Shown piece by piece: positions 8,501 through 14,986 of a stretch of 64,000 bases of DNA. Below the pieces are notes generated by a model. It saw nothing but the letters and a program-made list of their open reading frames with translations. It was not told the origin of the DNA and ran no database searches. Numbering within the stretch: position 1 is the first letter of the stretch; every line of letters starts with the position of its first letter. This stretch comes from Paraflavitalea devenefica (GTDB lineage: Bacteria; Bacteroidota; Bacteroidia; Chitinophagales; Chitinophagaceae), in NCBI RefSeq assembly GCF_011759375.1, contig NZ_JAARML010000005.1, forward strand, positions 310,001-374,000, in the 5' to 3' direction. The translations under genes and the position numbers were made by a program.

Positions 8501-10119
8501 TTACTACGGCCTCCGGCGATACAGATGGTGATGGCGACTTTGATGAGATACACCTGATCGGAGGACGTTCTTTCTCTATCTGGAATACTGCCAGCAAATC
8601 AATAGCCTACGACAGCAAAGACGATTTTGAACAATACCTGGCCAAAACACCAGCCAACAACCCTATTTTCAATACCGATCATGAAAGCAACGCGCGCAAA
8701 AGCAGGAGCACTTCCAAAGGACCTGAGCCGGAAGGATTGGCCCTGGCCGCCATTGAAGGCAAACAATATGCTTTCATCAGCCTCGAACGGCAGGGTGGGG
8801 TAATGGTCTATGATATCACCAACCCCGCGGAGGTGAAGTTTGTGGATTACAAAAACCCACGCAACGTAGCCTCCTACGGCGGCGATAATGGCCCTGAAGG
8901 CATTGTGCACATCTCCAATACCGCCAGCCCGGATGGTAAACATTACATCCTGGTGGCCAATGAGATCAGCGGCACGCTCAGCATATACCGTTTGAACAAC
9001 ATTACACCCCGGTATTACCAGGATTCCGACCGGGATGGTTATGGCCGCAATGAAGGTTCCAGGTTGTCAGATAAACCCATCCCAGGTTGGGTACTGTTGG
9101 GAGGTGATTGTGCCGATTGGGATCCTGCTGTGCACCCTCGTGCTGCTGAACTGGCCAATGGCCGCGATGACAACTGCAACGGCCAGGTAGATGAAGGATT
9201 GCCCATGCTGCGGTATTACATGGACGTAGACCATGATGGTTATGGCCGCGATGATAATTCCAAACTATCAGCTATTCCGCTGGCGGGTCATGTACTGGTA
9301 AATGGCGATTGCAAAGATTGGGACGCTACGGTATATCCAGGCGCTGCTGAAGGGGCCAATGGCCGTGATGATAACTGTAATGGCCAGGTAGATGAAGGAT
9401 TGCCCATGCTTCGGTATTACATGGACGTAGACCGTGATGGTTATGGCCGCAATGATAATTCGAAACTATCCGCTATTCCGCTGGCCGGTCATGTACTGGT
9501 GAATGGTGATTGCAAAGATTGGGATGCTGCAGTATATCCTGGTGCTGCTGAATTGGCCAATGGCCGTGACGACAACTGTAATGGCCAGGTAGATGAAGGC
9601 CTGCCCATGCTCAGGTACTATATGGACGTAGACCATGATGGTTATGGCCGCAATGAGAACTCCAAGTTATCAGCTATTCCGTTGGCTGGTCACGTACTGG
9701 TGAATGGTGATTGTGCCGACTGGGATGCTACGGTGAATCCGGGTGCTGCAGAAGTAAAGAATGGCCGTGATGACAATTGTAACGGCCAGGTAGATGAGCA
9801 ACTCATCACCGCTACACAGGCTGCGAGGGAAAGCAACGGCAAGCTGGTTCCCGAAAGCAGCAACACGGCGGGTGAGTTGAATATAGTGGTATCACCAATA
9901 CCCAGCTATCATGAGTTTACCGTGTACCTCCAGCAGGGAACACCCCTGGAAAAAGTTCGTATCCGCGTATATGACCCGGTGGGAAGACTGGTAGAAGTGA
10001 GAGACAACCTCGCTATCGGCAGCAGGATTCCGTTGGGAGGTAATTACGCCCAGGGACATTATACACTGGAAGTTGTGCAGGGAAAGAACAGGAAGCTGAT
10101 TAAACTCATCAAACTATAA
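5575..10119 (+). CDS. T9SS-exported choice-of-anchor I protein with Calx-beta and MopE-type repeats
   Basis: A 1514-residue secreted protein. The start at 5575 gives a clean signal peptide (MRKTLLVITCFLLGATGSIHA-Q); an earlier in-frame start at 5500 would place charged residues in front of it. Domains in order: an N-terminal beta-rich region; a Big_5/SbsA-like Ig domain (about 199-312, ending DLSNNAVTT); a lamin-tail-like region (about 320-520); a Calx-beta domain (about 526-640); a choice-of-anchor I / beta-propeller-like domain (about 650-1140, with VTVGALPDMITFTPDGK and EPEGLALA); four 67-residue MopE-type repeats (about 1146-1408) with DxDxDGYG and GDCxDWD motifs, likely Ca2+-binding; and a C-terminal T9SS sorting domain (about 1440-1514, ending RKLIKLIKL). 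It is probably a cell-surface or released protein. The repeat and propeller families suggest phosphoesterase or adhesive roles, but the function is not determined. Confidence 0.88.
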   Translation: MRKTLLVITCFLLGATGSIHAQTLIHYWNFNAFDTEANHLAPSYTAGGAGLAYIAGGSSINDYGNGTGQNFNVQNLNARNGDPSGNHLRINNPIGAALIFSLPTTGFQDVVLKYATRRSGSGAGTQEIAYTVDGVNYTPFTTIAPNNGDPTLQTLDFSAIPATDNNPSFKVRVAFLLGSGGDVGNNRFDNITLDGSPAGADVLPPSVSFTPVNGAIDLPVNTAPVITFNEEVRNIDNSAIDNSSVDSLVIFKLSNAAGADVPFNAAFSGNVITITPAAPLANNQQYYVALKAGVVEDLSNNAVTTVQTATFTTIATQTIFNPGDLLFVGYQMNAIPNEDRIAFVTLVDILPGTKINFTDGKYTTNLPAQCAGGIVWTAPAGGVTARTVVTINNDAGAANIGTVTGSTFGLSANGDQVIVYTGTPAAPQYITALSSNAWLAANTSCSGSFSTIPAALTDGVNAINLSTATGNTAGNTVNAYYTGTLTGTAATVKALISNPANWTGTASGTPAQSWPNWNAPGNPGGSNTTIGFSSAVLSVSEATGTATVQIKLTNPATAAVDLVVKGAPFSTAGAGDFTLGTQTLHFTADSNATQTITIPIRDDAANEQDEYFILSLENPAGLTISGNQFMTVYIRDNDRQAPVPNKQIELSYIGSYDPSGSNNASAEIVAYDSASKRLFVISAIQNRLDIANFSNPDSIKPVTAIDMIPYGGITSVAVRNGIVAAAVPNANQQLNGSVVFFNTDGVFQKQVTVGALPDMITFTPDGKTVMTANEGQPNDSYTVDPEGSISIIDISGGIASLTQNQVTTLDFTAFNAQAPALIAAGVRKGFPGSTLSQDLEPEYITITPDSKKAWVILQEANAFAVVDLVTKTVTDIWPLGKKDHSLPGNGFDASDRGTEIHIANWPVKGLYMPDGIANYTVNGTTYIVGANEGDDREYSAFNERVRVNAATYKLDAVAFPNARELKDDNNLGRLRVTTASGDTDGDGDFDEIHLIGGRSFSIWNTASKSIAYDSKDDFEQYLAKTPANNPIFNTDHESNARKSRSTSKGPEPEGLALAAIEGKQYAFISLERQGGVMVYDITNPAEVKFVDYKNPRNVASYGGDNGPEGIVHISNTASPDGKHYILVANEISGTLSIYRLNNITPRYYQDSDRDGYGRNEGSRLSDKPIPGWVLLGGDCADWDPAVHPRAAELANGRDDNCNGQVDEGLPMLRYYMDVDHDGYGRDDNSKLSAIPLAGHVLVNGDCKDWDATVYPGAAEGANGRDDNCNGQVDEGLPMLRYYMDVDRDGYGRNDNSKLSAIPLAGHVLVNGDCKDWDAAVYPGAAELANGRDDNCNGQVDEGLPMLRYYMDVDHDGYGRNENSKLSAIPLAGHVLVNGDCADWDATVNPGAAEVKNGRDDNCNGQVDEQLITATQAARESNGKLVPESSNTAGELNIVVSPIPSYHEFTVYLQQGTPLEKVRIRVYDPVGRLVEVRDNLAIGSRIPLGGNYAQGHYTLEVVQGKNRKLIKLIKL
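9010..9795 (+). repeat. Four tandem 201-bp in-frame MopE repeats
   Basis: Units start at 9010, 9211, 9412 and 9613, each encoding 67 residues that begin RYY and end near NCNGQVDEGLPML. Copies 2, 3 and 4 are almost identical at DNA level, while copy 1 is diverged (DSDRDGYGRNEG, GWVLLGGDCADWDPAV). This suggests recent amplification or gene conversion of the later units. Confidence 0.95.
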
Positions 10120-10154
10120 GGCGTCTCCCAAAGGACACTCCACGGAAAAAACAA

Positions 10155-10193
10155 AAAAGAGACCGTCTCAAAAAAGGGACGGTCTCTTTTTAT
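10155..10193 (+). terminator. Rho-independent terminator after the choice-of-anchor gene
   Basis: The stem is AAAAGAGACCGTC (10155-10167) with GACGGTCTCTTTT (10178-10190), then T/A-rich sequence. A-tract and T-tract on opposite sides make it usable for the convergent minus-strand gene at 10230 as well. Confidence 0.9.
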
Positions 10194-10229
10194 TATACGG
10201 CCACTTATTCACGTGCCCTGTTATTGGTA

Positions 10230-10547
10230 TTATATATTCACAGCCGTGCCTGTGGCCACCACCATCAGCATGCTGCCATGACTGCCTACGGTTTCGAAGT
10301 CGAGGTCGATGCCCACTATGGCATTGGCGCCCAGCGCCTGCGCTTTTTGCTGCAGTTCCGCCATGGCCGATTCTTTGGCCTGTTCAATAACCCGCTCATA
10401 AGTACCACTGCGGCCGCCAACAATATCCCTGATACCGGCAAACAGGTCTTTAAAAATATTGGCGCCAATAATTGTCTCAGAGCTGATAATGCCTATATAT
10501 TTTTGAATAGGCTTCCCTTCAATCGTGTTCGTTGTTGTTAAAAGCAT
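10230..10547 (-). CDS. YbjQ/UPF0145 family protein
   Basis: A 105-residue product closely matching the YbjQ (UPF0145) family in length and in the blocks GANIFKDLFAGIRDIVGGRSG, AMAELQQKAQALGANAIVG and FETVGSHGSMLMVVATGTAV. The start at 10547 (MLLTTTNTIEG) aligns with the usual family N-terminus; an ATG six codons earlier (10565) is also possible. The family forms small oligomeric proteins, sometimes called heavy-metal-binding, whose cell role is not established. It stands alone between convergent and divergent neighbours. Confidence 0.9.
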   Translation of the reverse strand: MLLTTTNTIEGKPIQKYIGIISSETIIGANIFKDLFAGIRDIVGGRSGTYERVIEQAKESAMAELQQKAQALGANAIVGIDLDFETVGSHGSMLMVVATGTAVNI

Positions 10548-10709
10548 GGCTTTTGTTTCTTTCATTAGTAGCAGCCAGCCCGGAAATATTACAACAGGTT
10601 GAGGAAAGAATGCTTCAAAATGGGGGCCGGGATCACCTGTTTCTACAACAGCCTGCTGGCAGCAGAATTGTGCCGTCTATAACAAACATTGTTCATTTAA
10701 TTGTTAGTT

Positions 10710-11027
10710 ATGACAATTCAGCCAGGTGAATTCCCTGTGGTGATACAGGCGTATCAACCCTCGGGCAGTGATGATCTCTTTGTAGCAGAACAGGTAGTAT
10801 ATAACCAGGCAGAAGCAGATGGCTTTACATCCCGTTACACGGGTTTGCTCATAAAAGCAAGGAAACCCAACTCCACCGAATTGCAACCGGTAACCAATCA
10901 TACCCCCGCCCGTACCCGCTCAAGAGGGATCGGCCCCGGCTTTATCATCATTCTGTTATTGATTGCTTTGATAGTAGCTGGTTTTGCAACAGGATGGATA
11001 CAACGGAATTTAAATATATCTATCTAA
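10710..11027 (+). CDS. Small protein with one C-terminal membrane segment
   Basis: A 105-residue product starting at ATG 10710 (MTIQPGEFPVVIQAYQ). A soluble N-terminal part of about 70 residues (PSGSDDLFVAEQVVYNQAEA) is followed by a basic proline-rich linker (HTPARTRSRG) and one hydrophobic segment (GPGFIIILLLIALIVAGFATG) near the end. It resembles a tail-anchored protein. I recognise no family. It is divergent from the YbjQ gene, and the shared 160-base spacer should hold both promoters. Confidence 0.6.
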   Translation: MTIQPGEFPVVIQAYQPSGSDDLFVAEQVVYNQAEADGFTSRYTGLLIKARKPNSTELQPVTNHTPARTRSRGIGPGFIIILLLIALIVAGFATGWIQRNLNISI

Positions 11028-11051
11028 GTACAATACCATCGAAGCTAAACG

Positions 11052-11086
11052 AAAAAAGCGCTGTGTTGGGAAATCCTCACAGCGCT
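11052..11086 (-). terminator. Rho-independent terminator of the FtsX-like permease gene
   Basis: Perfect 9-bp stem AGCGCTGTG (11057-11065) / CACAGCGCT (11078-11086). On the minus strand a run of six T follows (A-run at 11052-11057 on the plus strand). It lies 24 bases beyond the permease stop. Confidence 0.85.
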
Positions 11087-11109
11087 CTGGTTATATACCT
11101 GATGATAAA

Positions 11110-13485
11110 TTACTCGGATTTCAGGCTTTTTACAGGATTGGCAAAAGCGGCTTTGATGGCTTGTGTGCTCACGGTAAACAAAGCAATAACAAAGGCAAGT
11201 ATTCCCACCGCCACAAATACCCAGGCACTGATATCAACCCGGTACTCATATTTGTCCAGCCAATCTTTCATCAGCCAGAATGCCAGCGGTGAAGCGATCA
11301 CACAGGCTATCAGCACCAGCCACATAAATTCTTTTGATAAAAGGAGCCATAGGTTGACCACAGAAGCGCCTAATACCTTGCGGATGCCAATCTCCCGCAC
11401 CCTGCGTTCGGCCATGAACATGGCCAGTCCAAATAATCCCAGGCAGGAAATGAAGATAGTAAGACCGGCAAAAATAGATGCCAGTTTACCTACCTGGTTT
11501 TCTACTACAAACTTTTTACCGAACTCCTCATCTGTAAAACTGTATTCGAAGGGTTGGGAAGGGTTGTATTTGTCAAATATGGGTTTAATAGCAGCCAGTG
11601 CCTTTTTCAGATCGGTTGTTGGCGGCAGCCGCAGGAGAATATTGTTGACAGAACCCGTTTTACTGGAATTGAACAGGATGGCCAGCGGAGCAACAGATTT
11701 GAACGGATCGGCCAGCACCACATTCTCCACAACACCAACAATCGTCTTCACCTGGTTGCCCGATTTCATGGTTTTGCCAATGGGGTCTTTATAACCGATC
11801 ACTTGCAGGGCAGCTTCATTGATGATGATGGCGTTTGAATCTGTTGGGAAATCCCTCGAAAAAGCACGCCCCTGTTTGAATTGCAGGCCCGCCGTTTTTT
11901 CAAAATCCCAGCCCGCCATGATGGCATCCAGCGCAATATCTGTAGCAGGGTCCTTGCCTTCCCAGGAAAAATCACTCCATGAATTGTAAATGGCTGTCAT
12001 CGGTTGTGATGTCTTTGCCATCGATTCAATATGCCCGGTTTTCAGCAGTTCTTCTCTTAGTGCTTCATAGTTAACAGCCAGGTCGTAGCTGGCTGGAATA
12101 TTCAGCATATTGTTGGGGTTATATCCAATAGAACGCTTACGTGCATGATTGATCTGCTGAAACACAATGATGGTGCCTATGACCAACACAGCGGAAATAG
12201 TAAATTGAGTAACCACCAGGGTTTTCCGGAAAATAGCAGGGCCCTGGCCTTGCTTAAACACACCTTTCAACACCTTCACCGGCTGAAAAGAGGAAAGATA
12301 GAAAGCAGGATAACTACCGGCAATCAGTCCGGTGATCAAACAAACACCCAGCGCGGCGCTCAACAGGAAGGTACTACTGAAGTCAAACCTGATGTATTCA
12401 AAGCCCAGGTCTTTGAGCAGAGGCAATAACAGTTGCACCAGTATGAGCGAAACTAAAAAAGCCAGGAAGGTGGTCAATACCGACTCGCTCAGGAATTGAC
12501 CTATAAGGTCTGTCCTGCTTGAACCTACCACTTTCCGGATACCCACTTCTTTGGCCCTTTTCTCAGACCGGGCAGTGGAAAGGTTCATAAAGTTGATACA
12601 GGCAACCAGTAATATAAAAGCACCGATAATCCCAAATAGCCAGATATACGCTATTTTCCCGCCTGCATTCACCCAGTTCTTATAATCGCTGTACAGGTGC
12701 CATTTCCCGAGCGGATGCAGGAACAGTACCTGGTTTTTAATCCGTGCATCCTTTTGTACATTTAATGGACCGATCTTTTTTGATAAAGCATCCATAGAGG
12801 TGCCTTCCTTCAATTCCACAAAATTCATCAGGAAGTTATTGCCCCAGTCTGTTTTGTTATTTCTTATCCATTCTTCCTGATCGATCGCGTACTGGTAGGG
12901 GATCAAAAATTCAAAGTCGATAGTAGAGTTATGCGGTACGTCCTGGGCAATGGCGGTTACCCGCACATCATTAGCGTTATTTAACCTGATAGTCTTGCCC
13001 ATCGGATTTTCTGATCCAAACAGCGCATGGGCAAGAGATGCTGTGAGGATAATGGAATTGGGATCTTTTAAGGCGGTTGCAGTATTGCCTTCGATCAGTG
13101 GAAAGGAGAACATGTCCAGGAATGCAGGATCTACGTACCAGCCCATTTTATTCAATTTGTTATTGCCAGCCATCAGACCCTGACCAGTGGGAGCTGCCCG
13201 TGAAGTTCTCTTTACTTCGGGATAATTGTTTTTCAGTTCATCATGTAAAGGTAATGGAGTAAGCGATTGGGTGTTTTTCTGGTCATTGAACATGACATGT
13301 TTCATGACCATCGCAAGCTGTTTTCCATTCGTATGAAAAGTATCAAAACTGGTTTCATACTGTATCCATAAGCCAATGAGCAAAGCAAAGGTGATACCTG
13401 CCGACAGCCCAAAAATGTTAATAAACGACAATGTTTTATTGTGCGCAAGGTTCCGCCAGGCGACCATAAAATAATTCTTAATCAT
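11110..13485 (-). CDS. FtsX-like/MacB-type ABC transporter permease
   Basis: About 791 residues from the start at 13485 (MIKNYFMVAWRNLAHNK), the usual N-terminus of this family; a start seven codons earlier (13506) is also open. The layout is two repeats of MacB periplasmic core plus FtsX domain: an N-terminal membrane helix (about 20-45), a periplasmic domain, three helices around residues 275-430 (with ARSEKRAKEVGIRKVVGSSR), a second periplasmic domain, and three C-terminal helices (AERRVREIGIRKVLGAS). Such proteins form the membrane part of tripartite or mechanotransmission ABC systems. No ABC ATPase lies nearby, which is common for these single permeases in Chitinophagaceae. The substrate is unknown. 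Confidence 0.9.
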   Translation of the reverse strand: MIKNYFMVAWRNLAHNKTLSFINIFGLSAGITFALLIGLWIQYETSFDTFHTNGKQLAMVMKHVMFNDQKNTQSLTPLPLHDELKNNYPEVKRTSRAAPTGQGLMAGNNKLNKMGWYVDPAFLDMFSFPLIEGNTATALKDPNSIILTASLAHALFGSENPMGKTIRLNNANDVRVTAIAQDVPHNSTIDFEFLIPYQYAIDQEEWIRNNKTDWGNNFLMNFVELKEGTSMDALSKKIGPLNVQKDARIKNQVLFLHPLGKWHLYSDYKNWVNAGGKIAYIWLFGIIGAFILLVACINFMNLSTARSEKRAKEVGIRKVVGSSRTDLIGQFLSESVLTTFLAFLVSLILVQLLLPLLKDLGFEYIRFDFSSTFLLSAALGVCLITGLIAGSYPAFYLSSFQPVKVLKGVFKQGQGPAIFRKTLVVTQFTISAVLVIGTIIVFQQINHARKRSIGYNPNNMLNIPASYDLAVNYEALREELLKTGHIESMAKTSQPMTAIYNSWSDFSWEGKDPATDIALDAIMAGWDFEKTAGLQFKQGRAFSRDFPTDSNAIIINEAALQVIGYKDPIGKTMKSGNQVKTIVGVVENVVLADPFKSVAPLAILFNSSKTGSVNNILLRLPPTTDLKKALAAIKPIFDKYNPSQPFEYSFTDEEFGKKFVVENQVGKLASIFAGLTIFISCLGLFGLAMFMAERRVREIGIRKVLGASVVNLWLLLSKEFMWLVLIACVIASPLAFWLMKDWLDKYEYRVDISAWVFVAVGILAFVIALFTVSTQAIKAAFANPVKSLKSE

Positions 13486-13627
13486 ATCCGCTAGCTTATT
13501 GAACATTGCTGATCTAAAAGGATGCCACTTTGCAGTCTTCTGTTAATCAGCTAATTAAGCTTAATAACACCGGGTACATTGTCCGCTTTTGTTACACCGG
13601 GTGTACGGCTGTGTGCAGCTGCAATAA

Positions 13628-13660
13628 AAAAACGCCGTGGGAAAATCCCGCGGCGTTTTT
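13628..13660 (-). terminator. Bidirectional terminator after the ubiquitin-like gene
   Basis: AAAAACGCCGTGGG (13628-13641) pairs with CCCGCGGCGTTTTT (13647-13660), with one G-T wobble and a 5-base loop. It lies 20 bases past the stop of the minus-strand ubiquitin-like gene and separates it from the permease gene. Confidence 0.88.
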
Positions 13661-13679
13661 GTTAAGCAAAGCGCCTTTT

Positions 13680-14015
13680 TTAATTGGCACTTATAGTAGC
13701 ATTGGCGCTAATACCATAAAAGGAGAGGGTGGCATTCTCATCCAGTACCTGTCCCTGGTAATACAAATAATTGATGGGAACGCCTGCCCAGAGTTCTACC
13801 TCGTCCTTTACTTCACCAACAGTGTCACTGGGATGGACCAGCAACCAGATAATGGTAGTTTGCCCATTTATCTTCAGCTTCACATAAAGATTGTTGGGAT
13901 GTGGTTCCGGTTCACCGCTCAGTACGATTGGAGCATGAGCAGTAGTAGAGGCTGGCGTGGTAAAGCCTGTCATCAATAGCAGGCACGTAGCGATTAATGG
14001 AAATAATTTTTTCAT
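13680..14015 (-). CDS. Secreted ubiquitin-like (beta-grasp) protein
   Basis: A 111-residue product with a signal peptide (residues 1 to about 28, MKKLFPLIATCLLLMTGF ... TTAHA). Residues 42-111 read like eukaryotic ubiquitin: HPSDTVGEVKDEV aligns with the ubiquitin block around EPSDTIENVKAKI, then AGVP with EGIP, YYQGQVLDENATLSFYGI with IFAGKQLEDGRTLSDYNI, and ISANATIS with IQKESTLH. Lys70 falls at the ubiquitin Lys27 position. The chain stops right after the last beta strand, so the conjugation tail (RLRGG) is absent. It is probably periplasmic, surface-exposed or released, not a protein modifier. Secreted ubiquitin-like proteins are known in some Bacteroides (BfUbb). It is a single-gene unit with its own terminator. 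Confidence 0.8.
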   Translation of the reverse strand: MKKLFPLIATCLLLMTGFTTPASTTAHAPIVLSGEPEPHPNNLYVKLKINGQTTIIWLLVHPSDTVGEVKDEVELWAGVPINYLYYQGQVLDENATLSFYGISANATISAN

Positions 14016-14188
14016 GGAAAAGTTAATTTATTAGTGAATATAGCCAAAAACAGCCACCCATAACTGTATCGAAGCAACGTTTTTTTAATAACAGCCATGT
14101 TCACCAGCTATACAGCGTATCGTGGACTACCAATAACCGCTTGCGTCTATTTCATTGTCTATCATATCAGTATCCTGAAGGATAGCGA

Positions 14189-14270
14189 TATACAAGGGTA
14201 TACTTGTCATAAACCAGCAATAAAAGTAAATAGGTTTGCATCCGTAAATCATTACTAGAAAACAAGTATA
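14189..14270 (+). promoter_or_regulatory. Azoreductase promoter with flanking ACAAG/CTTGT boxes
   Basis: TAGGTTTG (14231-14238) is an exact TAnnTTTG -7 box about 35 bases before the azoreductase start. TATACTTGT (14199-14207) and its exact inverse ACAAGTATA (14262-14270) flank it, and the upstream box sits in an imperfect palindrome with ACAAG at 14192-14196. This is a plausible repressor operator. HxlR-type regulators of azoreductases in other bacteria use similar TACTT/AAGTA sites, but no regulator gene is seen here. Confidence 0.4.
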
Positions 14271-14272
14271 CA

Positions 14273-14881
14273 ATGAAAAAGATTTTGCATGTAATATCCA
14301 GCCCGCGGGGTAAGGCATCCTACAGCATTAAGCTGGGCAATGAGATCGTTGAAAAATTGAAGCAGGCATACCCTGGCAGTACCGTAAAGGAAACGAACCT
14401 GGTAGACCATCATTTTCCACACCTGGAAGAATCACATATTACTTCTTTCTTCACTCCGGCCGAGAACAGAACAGCCGAGAACAAGGAAGCGATCAGGCAC
14501 TCCGATGAGTCCATTCATGATATCATGGAAGCCGACATTATCGTGATCGGCGCACCGATGTATAATTTCTCTATCCACTCTGCCTTAAAAGCCTGGTTTG
14601 ACCATATTGTACGGAAAGGTGTCACTTTCAGTTATGACAGTAATGGTCCGCAGGGGCTGGTACAAGGAAAAAAAGTATATGTGGCATTATCTTCCGGCGG
14701 CGTTTACTCAGAAGGGGCTATGCAATCCTATGACTTTGTAACATCCTATCTCAGGTTTATGCTTGCCTTTATCGGTATGACAGACATAACCATATTCCGT
14801 GTGGAAGGGACCTCCGTTCCGGGTATACAGGAAACCGCCTGGGAAAAAGCAGTAAGCTCCCTGGCCCACCTAAGTGCCTGA
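14273..14881 (+). CDS. azoR: FMN-dependent NADH:quinone/azo oxidoreductase (AzoR type)
   Basis: A 202-residue flavodoxin-like protein of the AzoR/AcpD family, of normal length. Visible features are the phosphate-binding N-terminal loop (VISSPRGKASYS), the FMN contact block GAPMYNFSIHSALKAWFDHI with the motif MYNF, and a late loop SSGGVYSEG. The family reduces quinones and azo compounds with NADH by two-electron transfer in the cytoplasm, and often serves in electrophile or thiol-stress defence. It appears to be a single gene with its own promoter and flanking inverted boxes. Confidence 0.92.
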   Translation: MKKILHVISSPRGKASYSIKLGNEIVEKLKQAYPGSTVKETNLVDHHFPHLEESHITSFFTPAENRTAENKEAIRHSDESIHDIMEADIIVIGAPMYNFSIHSALKAWFDHIVRKGVTFSYDSNGPQGLVQGKKVYVALSSGGVYSEGAMQSYDFVTSYLRFMLAFIGMTDITIFRVEGTSVPGIQETAWEKAVSSLAHLSA

Positions 14882-14986
14882 AATTTTGCCGCCCGGTAAT
14901 CCCATTTTGCAGGAAAGAATGGGCACTATACCGAAACAAGTTTTTCTTATCTGCTTCATGGAACAAATTGCTGCCAAAACCAAACT

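Noticed and set aside
9010..9795. The 201-bp repeats as a CRISPR or intergenic repeat array
   Set aside because: They are in frame, encode MopE-type protein repeats and have no unique spacers.
11110..13506. FtsX-like permease as part of a novel transport system
   Set aside because: Single permeases of this kind are common in Chitinophagaceae, and there are no linked partners to support anything unusual.
13530..13979. Plus-strand open frame across the ubiquitin-like gene
   Set aside because: It spans a terminator and is antisense to a gene with a signal peptide and clear ubiquitin-like blocks.
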